This document shows positions 11,901 to 26,900 of a stretch of DNA of 64,000 nucleotides, piece after piece. Origin of the DNA: Fragum whitleyi (taxonomy: Eukaryota; Mollusca; Bivalvia; Cardiida; Cardiidae); NCBI GenBank assembly GCA_948146395.1, contig OX411556.1:29959056-30023055 (forward strand), written 5' to 3'. A model generated the notes under the pieces. That model was given only the letters and a program-made list of their open reading frames with translations. It did no database searches and was not told the origin of the DNA. How positions within the stretch are numbered: the first letter of the stretch is position 1; each line of letters starts with the position of its first letter. Position numbers and translations under genes: made by a program.

Positions 11901-14900
11901 TAATATTCACAACTAATATGGGAAATAAAGTATTTTGGTATTATTATCATATAGAAGTATAGAAAAAAAGTTTTTATTAAATGTTTATTCTATTCCCTTC
12001 AGAATGATTTTGTGATAGTGTAAACAAGAGATGTCCGCAGACCACGTAGCTTGCACAAACTGCTTCTTGTCACAAACAGCACTTGAACAAAGATCAAAGT
12101 CCAGGCTCTGCTTTCCTAGGTTAATGTGCAGAATCAGGCCTTTTAGACCCTAAAACAAGAGAAATTACTAACACAAACTAAACAAATTTACAGGACTTTG
12201 ATTGTGTTTCTTACTTTTGATTAAGAATGAAATTCTTTCTACAGATTAAAATATAATTTTTATTATATTTCATCATGATTTTTTTTTATTTTCTTTTTCA
12301 AAACTGAATGGAACAGTTATAATAATCCTTTTCCTTCTGTCTTTATTTTAAGCAAAACCCAATATTTTAATTGAGTGAACATTAAATAAATTTTCACCAG
12401 TAGCACAATGGATATAAATTATTTTTACTCTAAAACAAATCGTTTTTTTTTTTATTTTTGTGTGAGAGATCTTACCATCTGAAGAATCGGTCTCAGACTC
12501 TGAGCTGCTGTCCTTTGTCTTTCTCTTCTTTTCATGTTTATGGCCTTTCCTCTTCTTCTTTTTCTTCTTTTTGTCTGTCTTTCCAGAAGAACCACCTTCT
12601 TGAAGTTTATTCAATTTCCTGTTTAAGGTAAATAGCCTAGGTTTAGACAAGCAATTTATTAATTTAAAATAATGTTACCACTTTCCTGTTTTACAAAATT
12701 TCACACCTGTCCAAATTCAAAGTTTTTGCAGACGAAAATCTAAAGTGGATTTAATTTGAAAAACAACCATTCAGTAGGGTAGAAAATAGTGTGGAAAAAG
12801 AAGAAATTGCTTGTCAGAAGCAATTTCTTCTTTTTTCACAATGTTTTCTCAATCATAAAATCACAGGTACGTAAAAAGCAGAGATTAAACAGCAAAGGGT
12901 TAAATTATCCGTAAGAATTTTGTTACCTTGGATGGTTAAAGTGATCATCCAAGATATTGCAATAGCCTTAGTGTTGCTGTTGTGTTTATTCTTTTGCCAA
13001 TTTATTGTTATTTTGTGAGATAAGATAAAATAAGATAAATTTCATTCTCTAATCATTAGTAATCAGGGGTTATTTACATGACATAGTTAATCACAGGAAT
13101 AAATCATTGCAAACTGTGATTTTTCTCATAACAGAAGGCGTCAGCTTGTCACTAAAAATTCTGTTCACTATCAAAGGACAACAATGAATCACTATGAATA
13201 ACTATAAATTCATTTTTACATTCATTGTGACCCTTTGATTTTTGCCATTTTTCAACAACTGTCAGCAAAGCAATGACACCTGCATATGTGGCTCTTATTT
13301 TTCAATTTGAATAAGACGTTTTCTTGGAGAACAAATACCGCCGGCATTTTTTTTTAATTTTGACCTTGATAATTAAACTTGATCTTTATGGAGACCCTTG
13401 AGCTTGACATTCAATGATATGTATTGATGAAAGGGGCTTTCATACCAAATATGAGCATTGAACAGTGTTGAAGTTAGAAGAAAATATTAGTTTTGGGGGT
13501 TTAGTTTTGCAAACAAATTGACAGACACACAAATATTTTAAACAATTGATTTCAGTCATATTGCGGCGGCTGGAGCACCTAACAATGGATTCCTGGTATT
13601 TTTCACACCAGTACAACCATCACATCCTTTCCTAGCCTTAGGCTGCTATCACACATAGGCCTACGATTATCAACCCATTGGTGGTAGACAAATAGTCGGA
13701 AAGGATGAGTGCCGCGGTCCAGGATCAAACCCGGGACTTCCAGATTGACAGTCCGACGCACTACCAACTGCACAATGACGGTGGCTTAAAACATTTGATA
13801 AAAATACTCTGTATTTCAATATTCCAGTCAGAGCTCCAGATAAGATGCGTGATTGTGTTATTATGCATGCAAATCTGTGAAAAACACATTTCAAAGTCAA
13901 CTGTGTGCGTCGTTAGACGCACTGGATTTTCAAGTAAAGTATTTCTAACAATCAAGGGCGAGTGAAAATTACTGATTTAATCTTCTTGCATCCAATTTTT
14001 TCTTATCATCAAAGGAAAATATTGTGAATTTTATGTCACCAGATGTTTACAACCGTTTTGGAACGTTTCATCTCCCTTCACCAATCTCTACCGGTGGCGC
14101 ATAGAAAAGAAAAAAATTAAAATAAATTTTAGCAAATCCTACAAAGTGTTTATTTTACGACACTGGTTTGATAAATTGGATTGCGATGGATTTTTTCCTA
14201 AAAGAAAAAGATAAATTGTTTTGTTTATGCTTTAAAGGTCTGTTGCATACAATGTTATCTACCATGTCAGGAAGAAAACATAAGATCATGTCGGAAGAAG
14301 ACGATGGAGGAATATTTCAGTTTTTTAAAGCAAGTGGGGAGGATACGGCAGAATCTATACTAAAAAGTTTTATCCGAGGGTTGTTTGATCCAGTCATTAA
14401 ATCGGCCAAGCAAAACATGCAAAAAACATCTAATCAGCCTATCGTAAAAGACACTCAAATTATTGCAGGCCGAGTTTCCGTGGATGATATTAGAGAACTC
14501 AGGGCCAGAAATGAAACTTGATTAGTAGTTCACTTGCACTCTTTTTATTGGTTTTCTCTTGAAAGGGTTGAGACCTTCTGGGCTGAGAGTAACTCACTCT
14601 TTGGCTGCCAAAAGTAGGGAGGGATCACTCAGTTATCCTAACAAGAGGACCAAGATGGTCCTAGATCGCTCACTTGAGTCTCTTTGACCCCTGGGACATC
14701 ACATTAACTAGATAGGCAGATGTCAAAAAGAAGATAATTGCCTAAGATCAATACCATGGAACGTTTTCAGCGAAGAGCAAGACAGATATGCCTTTTTGCT
14801 CTATGATTCTATGTAAAAAGGGACGCACCAGGGTGGACCCCAAATGTGATCCCAGGGTCTTGATATGAACAAAGTTGGAAGAGGTCCATAAGATGATGTT

Positions 14901-17900
14901 ACATACTAAATATGAAAGCTGTCTGCCTACTGGTTTCAAAAAAGAAGATTTTTGAAGGTTTTTCGATTTTCATCCTTCGTGCTCAGATGAGCTGAAAGGG
15001 ATGTGCCCGGGTGGAGCCCAAATCGACCCAAGGGTCTTGATATGAACAAACTTAGTAGGGGCCCACTAGATGATACTACATACCAAAAATGAAAGCAGTG
15101 TGCCATCTGGTTTTGATTAAAGAAGAATTTAAAAGATTTTCGCTCTTTAATTCTATGTAAAAAGGGTTGCGCCCGGGTGGAGCCCAAATATGATCCTAGG
15201 GTCTTGATATGAACAAACTTGGTAAAGGTCTATTAGATGATGCTACATACTAAATATGACAGCTGTCTGCCTTCTGGTTTCATAGAAGAAGATTTTTTTA
15301 AGATTTTCATATTTTCACCCTTTTTGTTAAGGGTAAAGGGAAAGTTAAGGGTGGATTTCATTTATTTGAACAACTTTGGTAGAGCTTGACCCAAGGAACA
15401 TCCCTGCCAAGTTTCATGAATATTGGCCCACTGGTTAAGGAGGAGAAGATGTTTAAAGAAATTGTGGACGACGGACGACGCATGCGCACGACTGACGACG
15501 GACATTCTACGATCACAACAGCTCACCTTGAGCACTTCGTGATCAGGTGAACTAAAAATTAACTGGAGCTCTGTTCCAGCACATGTATTTCACTTTTTTC
15601 TGTCATTAGAGCATTTCAAAAATTGGTATTTAATGTACTATATGTTGTTAATGTGAAAAATCAAAGGCCTGAAAGGCCTGAATTGAAGACAGGACTGAAT
15701 ATTAACAATTGGAATGAAAACTGTGGCGTTTTGAGAAGATCTCTTGAGTGGGAATCAAAAATTTAAAACAATCATTGATGGTTACATATGGAAACTGCAC
15801 AAATGAATATGCTTTACTTTGAAGACTCATCACTTCCAGATAAACCTATAGATCCCTCTAGCCAATTCAAGCTTAACAAGAGGGTAACTGCCTTCATAAT
15901 CGCTATTCATCCCCAAGTGTAAGTTTTCAATATCCTAAATGAAAAATATTTATTTAACCAACAGAAATATGGTGGCAATTCCTGTATTCTAAAAACTCAT
16001 ATGAATTATTGCAACCCTGTTTTATAAAATTGTATAGATTATCCCCAGCAATCCAATATGATCCAAATCCGATTTTTTTCCAGTCAAACTTATTACGTGG
16101 ATGTGTAAAAATCTTAAATAAAATGTTAATCCACATGACACACATTGCTTACCCCTTGATGAAGAGCTAAACATTTCATTGCCATGGTGAATATTGCCCT
16201 GAATTGGAAATTTGTTCAAATTTCTTTAACATTTATTATCTGATCCAGGATTTGACTAATTATCTCCACATAGAAGAAGCAATGAATGTAATACCAATAT
16301 TCTTATTCTTTTACTAGTCAAAGTCAATACTTAGAAGAAGTATTTTCCCGTACAATAGCTGTAGCTTTTTTATGAATACCGTTTAAGTTTCTTCCAGGAG
16401 TGAAACATTCTATTTCTATTATTCCATTGAGATATTTCGATCTCCATTTCAGGTTATTCTCCTTGCATATGGTCTTACTTAGTAGAAAATTATTTTTACT
16501 ACAAAATAAAATATAAACCTGTTAAGACAACCAACCTTTCAGGCCTTTTCCACGGGACTGCTTTTCTAGATCAAGATTCGGATTGAACTATCCGGTGAAC
16601 TATCAATTTTGACAAAACTGCCAAAATGACAGATCGTTAAATGAAATCCCGAGCTACAGCATTTATCACCTTGAGTAGAATTCTTTCAAAGTCCAATCAT
16701 GAATGTTACAAATAAATCCATTCCAATTTCCAAAACAGTTTCTGTTATTGTCAGAAAATTGTCGAAAACAAAAGCGGAAACTCAAAACCGGGATCGCGCA
16801 TGCGTGGTACTACTGTATAGGCCATTCGGAACACCACTCGGCCGATTCCGTAACCTACATTTATCTGCGGGCCAACTTATTTCACGCCCGGCCTTGGCCC
16901 GTTTTTCAGCTTGAAACCCGCCCTTCGTTCCGGCTGAAAAAATATTGCAAACAGTTTACAAATTATACCCCGCTTTACACGCAAGTAAACGGGTAAAGCG
17001 GGACACGACTTGAACCGGTTTGTCATCCTGAACGCAGGGCTGGATTCAAGCTGAGAAAAGGGCCCCGGCCGGTTGTGAAATAAGTTGGCCCCAAGACTTC
17101 GGAGATCGCCCGATGATTGCCGAATGAATACCACGATCAAATCTGTTGCCGTTTACGGATATGACCGAGTGATGTTCCAAATGCTGTATAATATGGATAG
17201 ACAAAACAAGCCTAATAATAAAGTAATTTGATAAGCAATCGAAATTTCTCCGTAAATCCAAGTAAAAATTCAAACCTAGGAAATTCCAAGGGTTTACGGG
17301 TTTATTCAAATAGCCTTGAGCTATTTTAGTTTTTTATCCATTTACACTACGACAGGCCCGGGAGACGGATAAATAAGGCAACCTTAAGGACACACAAACA
17401 CAAAATTTTACGAGAAATAGGGAGTCTAAAATGGGGAACTGAAAATAGCTTGCCAATGCTATGTACATGTATAAAAACAGTTGTAGGATGCAATTGAAAA
17501 TTTGGAGCAAATGCAAAAGATTACAGCCGAAAACGCCCTAAAACAGCACCATTTACCAATGTAAAACTCGTTTCTGCAGGCAACTTCTGCATAGATCACG
17601 TGTTCACTCCCCTGATGTCCCGGCCAGAATTTAGGTCAGCACCAAAATTTTACGGTATATTGCTACACTATTGATTATTTTTGCCACGTTTATTTTCATA
17701 AATGGGTCTACTTTTTTGAGCGTAATGACACATGTAGGTTTGTTATCAGAATCCGATGGCGACGATCCCTATATTGAAAGACAGGTAAACCTGTCTTCAA
17801 TAAAAATATCTTACTTGATTTATTTGTGACAAGCTGATCCTAACCTTGTCAAGAAAAAATCAACATTTTTATTCTAGACCTTATCATGATCAGCTTGTCT

Positions 17901-20900
17901 CAAATAAAATCTTGCAAAAGATCTGATATGTATACTTACTTAAACAGCTTCTTTTTCTGTTTCAAAGTGAGAGATTTCAAGAATTTGACCTCTGGATCAT
18001 CCTCATCATCACTTGGTAATATTTTCTGTAAGAGAAAATGACCATGTCAAGCAAGATATGAAGGTATAACACTTAAACCTCCTAATTAAAAGTTTGACCT
18101 TGACCTTTGACCTTCAAAGATGCCAATTGATGACAGGAACCTTTATGCTAAATTAGAGCATTGTAACTTTTGTTTTTTTGTTTGTTTGAATGGGATTTTA
18201 GGCTGCTTTCAAAATCAGTTATACCACGGCAGCTGGAGCACCTAACAATGGATTTCTTGTATTTAACACACCAGTACAATTATTTCATCCTTTCCTAGAC
18301 TCCAGCTGCTATTCCATATAGGTCTACAATTATCAACCAATTGGCGAAAGACAAATAGTTGGAGAGAATGAGTGCCACTGTCAGGAATCAAACCTTGGAC
18401 CTTTTGAATGATAGTCTGTGGCGCTATGACAGTGGCTAAATTGTAACTTAAACTATGTTGAAGATATGGGAAAATAATAGTTTAAAAGTTAAGTTATTGA
18501 CCTTAGACAGACAATGCTTAAACAATACATCTTTGATCTATTGAACCAATGAATTTACAAACTGATTTGACCTGATATGTCATACTGTGAGTGTGACTCA
18601 AGTCAACAAGTTTAGTTGGTTGGTACCTTAAATGAAGTAACATTATATTGGTAACTTACCTGTGATTTTGATTTAAACAGGTTTTTATTCTGTTTGAATT
18701 CAAGGGATTTCAAGAATTGACCCCAGGTTCATCCTTGTCATTTCTTGGTAATTGATTTACCAATTAAATAACTAATTTACACAGGCTAAGACTCATGACT
18801 CATGTCATGGTTAAGCATCTTAAATGTCACAAGAGCCATGTCAGACATGGCCATCCCCTGCCGTGAAATCTTGAGAGTAAACTGAAGCCTAATAGATTTA
18901 GGATTCTTCTGTACTTTAAGAGATTAACCCCTACAAAATCAGTCTTTAACATAACAAAGGGCAAAAACTGGGAAATTATGCACGCGAGAGTTAAAGTTAA
19001 AAATTCAAGTTGATAGCTTTTATACTTTGAGAGATATGCTCCGGACAAAATCTAAGTATTAAAAATAACAAAGGGCAATAACTCAAAAATCAAGAGTTGT
19101 AGTTCTTGTGCACTGTAGTTCTTCTCCATAAGATCTATCCACCCATAAAGTTTTGAAGTTGATAGCTATTATACTTTAGGAGATATGCTCCCGACATGTT
19201 TAGTGGCGGAACCTTGGAAACCCTAGAACCTCTGAATGACGGACGGAGACCATTACTATATCCCTTTGCCGAAAACGGCGGGGGATAATAATTTCACCTT
19301 ATTCAGGCTGATATCACAACAAAATGGCTGCCCATCAATTGAACAGAAAATAAGTTACCTAATTTGGTAGATTTCTGTTGCTTTAAAAGTATCTAATGCT
19401 ATTTCTATATCTTTTCTTCTTTTATTACCTAGAAAAATTCTTTGTACAATGAATGAAAGAGTTCACATACCTCATTATTGGCTGTAGGATCAGTCATCTT
19501 CCCCAACAAACTCTGATTTAATGTGAAACCTTCATCTCTCATAGACTCTAGCAGGGATGAGGCACTGGATTTGGCTGTAAAGAGATCAATTAAAAGAATA
19601 AATGAACCATATGTTTGAAATTTAGGATTCATTGACTCCTAACCATGAAATTCTGGGGGTCAAAACTCATTCTAAAGGGATCAAAACAACAGGAAAGGAA
19701 ATTTGTGAATAGAATTTTACAGTTTTCAGTGTAAATTGACCTTTTCTTATTAAAAGTATACAAGATACATCACTGAAAATTAGAGTGATTAAACCCAGTT
19801 TTGACCCTTAGAATTTTTCTTTTAAGGGGTCAAAATAGGATATTTTCAGATTTTGAGGGTAAAAACCCCTGGTTAAAGGGTAAAACACGAGCCCTGATAA
19901 GCCATGCATAAACCTGTCTCATGCTGTTCACAGTAAATCAGGGTAGAGATTGTGATTTTAACTTTCAAGCAAGTCAGGCTGGTGATTGTACTTTTTTAAC
20001 AAGCCTGAAGGACAAATTTGTTGAACTAAATTGTACTTCAGATTCTATGTTGTAGTTAATTTCATTTTTTACAAGCGTGATTATTTTTATAAGCGTGTAA
20101 GACTAGTATTTACAATCTTCTAATAAGCCAAAAATGAAATGTACTAATTTTTTACCCTCAGACTATTATAAATTATGATCACTGGTATATTCCTAGTTCT
20201 AGTTGATCATATAAACTATGATCAGCCTGCACAGTTGTGCAGGTTAATCTTAGCCAGTAGCCTACACTGCATTCGTTCTACTTAATCATTCTAGTGAAAA
20301 ATTGAGCCAGTGCAGTTAAAATGTTGAAACTAGAAAGCCATGAATGGCTTGTGTCGCTCCACAGGCTTGAATTTCTTGTAATAGCAAATCTAAGTTTTGA
20401 CTAGATTTTTAGATATTTTGGGTTTTACTGATGTTGAAATGATTTTCAAAGTCTCCAACATTATAAAATATAGAGAAATGGCTTCCGCCCTTAAAAGACA
20501 TATTTTTCATCCAATGACAATAATTTTTGGCTGCATGATAATGGATCACCCAAAGACCATAATAATGAAGTTTGATTGATATCCATCAGTTACATTCTGA
20601 GAAAATGATTTTCAAAGTTTCCACTATATAACATATAGTGGAAATGACCTCCGCCAATAAAATACAAATTCTTCATCCGATCGCAATAATCTTTGGTAGA
20701 CTGATAAAGGGTCACACAAGGATCATTCATGCAAAATTTGGTTGATATCTATCAATTAGATTCTGAGAAAATGATTTTCAAAGTTGCCACTACATAACAT
20801 ATAGAGAAATGACCTCCGCCCATAAAATACATATTTTTCATCCGATTTCAATATTTTTTTGTAGACTAATAAAGGGTCACTCAAGGATCATTCATATTAA

Positions 20901-23900
20901 ATTTGGTTGATATCTATCAGTTAGATTCTGAGAAAATGATTTTCAAAGTTTCCACTATATAACATAAAGAGAAATGACCTCCACCCATAAAATACATAAT
21001 TTTCATCCGATTTCAATAATTTTTTGTAGACTGATAAGGGTCACCCAAGGATCATTCATGTAAAATTTAATTGGTATCCATCAATTAGAACCTGAGAAAA
21101 GTCACTTTTTACCATATTTGGAAATTAGCCACGCCCATTAAATCCATGTTTTTCATTGGATCAAAGTTTCTTGAACAATTTTGAAAGAGGGTCACCCAAA
21201 GATCATTCCTGTGAAGTTTGGTTGAAATCCATCCAGTAGTTTCTGAGAAGAAGAATTTTAAAGAAAAAGTTTACGACCGCACGCACGGACAGACAGACGC
21301 ACGACGGACACAACACCATGACAATAGCCCCAGTGGCTTTCAGCCAGTGGAGCTAAAAATGGAAATTTATTCGAAACAAAAAATTTAAATTAAACAATCA
21401 TCAATCATTGTACAGCATAAAAGAAAGTATAATATAAAGGATGATAGTTTGTTTCAATGTAAGATCAACAACTAGAAAGCCATGAATGGCTTGTGTCGCT
21501 CCACAGGCTTGAAATTCTTGTAATAGCAAATCTAAGTTGTGACTAGACTTTTAGATATTTTGGATTTTACTGATGTTGACATGATTTTCAAAGTCTTGAA
21601 CATTATAAAATATAGAGAAATGACTTCCGCCCATAAAAGACATATTTTTCATCCAATGACAATAATTTTTGGCTGCATGATAATGGATCACCCAAAGACC
21701 ATAATAATGAAGTTTGATTGATATCCATCCGTTACATTCTGAGAAAATGATTTTCAAAGTTTCCACTATATAACATATAGTGGAAATGACCTCCGCCAAT
21801 AAATTACAAATTTTTCATACGATCGCAATAATCTTTGGTAGACTGATAAAGGGTCACACAAGGATCATTCATGCAAAATTTGGTTGATATCTATCAATTA
21901 GATTCTGAGAAAATGATTTTCAAAGTTTCCACTACATAACATATAGAGAAATGACCTCCACCCATAAAATACATATTTTTCATCCGATTTCAATATTTCT
22001 TTGTAGACTAATAAAGGGTCACTCAAGGATCATTCATATTAAATTTGGTTGATATCTATCAGTTAGATTCTGAGAAAATGATTTTCAAATTTTCCACTTT
22101 ATAACATTTAGAGAAATGACCTCCGCCCATAAAATACATATTTTTCATCCGATTTCAATAATTTTTTGTAGACTAATTAAGGGTCACCCAAGGATCATTC
22201 ATATTAAATATGGTTGATATCTATCGATTAAATTCTGAGAAAATGATTTTCAAAGTTTTCACTATATAACATATAGAGAAATGACCTCCGGCCATAAAAT
22301 GCAAATTTTTCATCCGATTTCAATAATTTTTTGTAGACTGATAAAGGGCCACCCAAGGATCATTCATGTAAAATTTGGTTAATATCTATCCATTAGATTC
22401 TTAGAAAATGATTTTCAAAGTTTCCACTATATAACATATAGAGAAATGACCTCCGCCCATAAAATGCATATTTTTCATCTGATTTCAATAATTTTTTGTA
22501 GACTGATAAAGGGTCACCCAAGGATCATTCATGTAAAAATTTAAATGGTATCCATCAATTTGAACCTGAGAAAAGTCCCTTTTTACCATATTTGGAAATT
22601 GGCCACGCCCATTAAATCCATGTTTTTCATTGGATCAAAATTTCTTGAACAATTTTGAAAGAGGGTCACCCAAGGATCATTCCTGTGAAGTTTGGATGAA
22701 ATCCATCCAGTAGTTTCTGAGGAGAAGATTTTTAAAGAAAAAGTTTACGACCGCACGGACGGACGCACGACGGACACAACGCCATGACAATAGCCCCAGT
22801 GGCTTTCAGCCAGTGGAGCTAAAAATGAAAATATAGTTTTTGTTGTTCGCAAAATGAAATAATAATTGATCTTGCTTGAAAAACAAACAATTATTCTATT
22901 TTTTTAGTGCTGAAATGAGCCAAAACATGAAAATTTTAAGAGAAATTTTCTTAAAATGTGTCTTTTTGCTCAAGATTGCTACGCAATGTTATGACCTCAT
23001 TTATTTCATTTGGCTCCGATTAGATAATGTCAAATAAGGTAAAATGAACAAAAGCAGTATATAGCGGGTTTTTTTATGTTTTGGCGGTGAGTTTATGAAA
23101 TGATTATCTACTGATATCTCTGGATAAACCATCAAAAGACAAAAAAGAAAGTATGATACCGTATTTCCTCTAATAATAGCACCCTCCCTTATAGTAGCAC
23201 CCCTATATTTTTTACTGAGAAACCTCACTTCAAATGCCTAAATTTTTGGAACTTTTTGAGACTTTTTCTCTAATTTGAAATGAATTTCCTCTACACAATC
23301 ATTTATATGATTGTTAAGAGGAAATTCATCTCAAATTAAAGGTAAATTAGCCTAAAAGACATTAATTTTGATGAATTTACAATTCAGAAAATGCATACTA
23401 AATAAAAGCTCCAGGACCATGTTAAATATAGCTTCCAGGAGTGTTTATTAGAAGAAATACATTATTCCCTGTAACCAACTTACGTTGTGGAGGTTCTGCA
23501 GTCAGGTCCTTTCCAAACAGGGGACAAATTCTGTCAGTATTGACGTGTCCCCACTTTCTACATTTGATACAGCGAACATTTCTCACTTCTATACCAAATG
23601 GCTGATCTAGAATTGTGTCATCATTCTTTGCATACCTGATATACAATAAAAGTTTTACTGTTAGATTACTCAAGGCAAACATAAATAAAACATAGCTACC
23701 AGGCAATTCTTAATCAAGGCCTAATTATTTAAAGTTAATTTCAGGGCGTCAATTTTGTTAAAAATATTTAAAATCCATCAAGATGCTTGATGTGTAAGGA
23801 AATATTTGATGAAGCAAATACTTTATAATTTACTTATAATATAAAATCAAATTGTTTTTAATCCTTCCCTGCACAGTCACATCATTTTATGCCCCTTGAT

Positions 23901-26900
23901 TTTAAACATGACAAAATTTGAGGGAAATAATTTGAATTTGTATTTTACTAATTTATGCTCAAACAATTTTTTTTGAAGTTGACCTTGACCTTTTTGGATG
24001 ATCTTGACCTTAAATGATGAGCATTCAATTTATGACAGGAACCCCCTTGCAAGTAGTGTAAAAGTTACAGAGAAAAAAAAACACGAATGATCCCATAACA
24101 GCATTTTTTTTTAAAGTTTGACCTTGACAGATGACCTTGACCTTGTCACATGACCTTGACTTTGGTGTACAGCTTTGTATGTCAAATACTTTTGGAGAAA
24201 AGGCAAAGGTTAAGTTTTTGGGTTAAGTTTTTGGACAGACAGACGGACGGACAGACAGACAGACGGACATGAGTAAAACAATATGCCCCCGATCTCTCGA
24301 TATGGGGGCATAAAAATAACAGGATAAGATTTTAGAGACAGACAGACAAATGATCATCAGTAAAAAAAACATGCCCGAAATCAAAATTTAGGATAGTTTT
24401 GTTTTAAATTATATTTTAAAACTTGTATCATCCTCTGCACCATCTTCAAATTTTCACCAGTCAAAAATTTCCAAAGAAAACGAGAATGGTTAAATAATCT
24501 AAAACAATACAGTAGAATCCTGTTAATTGCTACTAAAATTTTCATAACCTTTTTGTTGCTATTAGCCATAAATTCCTATAAAGGGGAGCCATTTGTTCTT
24601 AAAAAACTATTTTTTGTGCACAAAGTCAGTTTCAATTAAGCAGTGAGTTGCTATTCAGTCTAGCGAATTACTGACAGTTTAACCCTCACACCAACCAAGA
24701 ACATAACGGTACAGCGATTTTCTATGGGCAATAAATGACATAATGCTGACCCTAAAATCACCCCTGGAGGCTAGTAATGCCTTTATCGTTTGTTTACTGA
24801 TAAGCCAGGAATGTAATTTGAGAGAATTCAATGAGAAAGTTTTATTGTTCATCTAAACAGTGAAGGAGTTTCAAGCAATTTCATATCTAGCTTGACTGTT
24901 TCTTTTTTTTTTTTAGAGAGAAATCATGATGTATTCTTCATGTGTGCAATGTGTTCATCCATCTGCAAACTTATTTTGAAAAAAATCTTTTTAGGAGACT
25001 ACTTGAATGATTACACACTGAACGCACCTTTACAACCGTTTGGAGTGTGCTCAGTCTGTTAAGTGTGCTGTCAAAATATACTCAGTGGGGCTCGAGCCCG
25101 CAACAACCAGATTACAAGTCGATCAAGCCAACCATTCAACCAGCAAGCTAGATTATATAGTTACATTTTTTTCAGTAATTAAGAGATAGTTTTCAATGTA
25201 ATTTCACTGCAATGATTTGAGGTTGACCCCCTATCAGACTGGTAAAAATATGTTTTGATCAAATGAAACAAAACATGTATTTAACAGGTGGGGATAAATT
25301 TTCTATATATTATTCATTAATTTGATCTTGAGTTTTTCTTTGTAGAAATATTTCAGCGTATGACACCAAAAATCATTTATTTAATTGAAAAACAACAACA
25401 ACAAACTATTCATTCATTATTCACTTAAATTCTCGTCTAGTCATATCAGTAGATTCAGGCCTGTGGATCAAATCAGTTTCATTCACATTTGCCTAGTTGT
25501 TGAAGAGGAGATGCTATTCCAAGAATTCTAAGTGAAAATAGTCTGCCCATCCATTGGTTACTGAGAAGATGATATTTCAAGATTTCTGCTCAAAATAAGC
25601 CCAGCCCTGCCATGTGCATAATTATGGGCCAATCAATATTTCACAAACAATTTTTGAAGCGAGTCACCCGATGAGCATTCTGATAAATTTCATTGAGATT
25701 GGACCAGTGGTTCAGGAGGAAATGACGTTTATTGATTTAGTGCTTGAAATAAGCTCCATCCTGTCACACCCATATTAAAAAGCCAATCAAACTTTTGCGA
25801 ACAATTTCTGAAGAGGTTCCCCCATGGAACACTTTGGTAAAGTTTCATTCAAATCTGCCCAGTGGTTCAGGAGGGGATATCAGACGAAGATTTCAGGCTC
25901 CAAATAAACCCCGCCCTGCCTACAACGCCCATATTTAAGGGGTCAATTACAATTTCATGAATAAGTTTTAAGAAGGGTCAACCAAAGAAAATTTCTGCCA
26001 AGTTGGTTGAAATCTGCCCATTGGTTACTGAGGAGTAGGTGTTTAAAGATTTCAGGGTCAAAAACAGCCCCGCCTTGCCACTCCTAAAGTTTGGGGACAA
26101 TCACAATTTCATGAACAAATTTTGAGGAGGGTCAATCAAGGGACATTTCTGCCAAGTTTTGTTGAAATCCACCAATTAGTTACTGAGGAGAAGATGTTTA
26201 AAGATTTTAGGGTCAAACCTGCCCCAGCCTGCCATGCCCATATTTGGGGGCCAATCAAAATTTCACGTAAAAGTTTTGAGAAGGGTCACCCATGGAACAT
26301 ATCTGCCAAGTTTGGTTGAAATCTGCTCATCGGTTACTGAGGAGAAGATGTTTAAAGAATTGTTGACGACTTCCGACGGACGACTTCAGATGGACGAGGG
26401 ACAAAAGGTGAACACAAAAGCTCACCTTCAGCATGTTGTGCCCAAGTAGTTTGAAAGATTATAAAATGAAATATATTTTGCATGTTAGTTGACTCTCCCG
26501 ATAAAAAGCCTCCTCTCCTTTAAGCAAAATAAGTAGATCCAGGATTATTGAGAAATTATGGCGCTCAAGCGTGGTCAAAGCTGAGTACAAAATATCATTT
26601 TTTCAACAGATGTACTAAAAAGGCGCTTTTTCTTTTGAAATAGTTTCATTTCTACAGAAAATCATGGCAAAGGGACTAATTAAAGTACCAATAAGGGTAA
26701 ACACTATATCACAAGTCTGGGATCGAACCGAGGACCTCAATTCCAACCACTACCGACTGCGCTGTTGAGTGACGAGGTCTGGGATCGAACCAAGGACCTC
26801 AATTCCAACCACTACCAACTGCACTATAACGGTGGACCCCATAATTTGTTATTGTAATATCTTGCAGATATCTGTTATGAGCTGTTTAATGTTTGATAGT

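Noticed and set aside
12348..12475. Extension of the CIR1 exon 8 frame to a stop at 12348
   Set aside because: The conserved reading leaves at the GTAAGA donor (12475) and continues in phase in exons 9 and 10; the extension is intron sequence.
16699..17309. Cluster of open frames with proline/arginine-rich translations
   Set aside because: They lie in a GC-rich inverted-repeat element inside a CIR1 intron; plus and minus translations mirror each other.
20590..22560. Regularly spaced direct repeats as a CRISPR array
   Set aside because: Units are about 165 bp, contiguous and without unique spacers, in a eukaryotic intron; this is a tandem-repeat mobile element.
26122..26449. Open frames of 65 and 71 codons sharing repeated peptide phrases
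   Set aside because: The repetition follows the 155-bp tandem DNA unit; no start context or splice signals.
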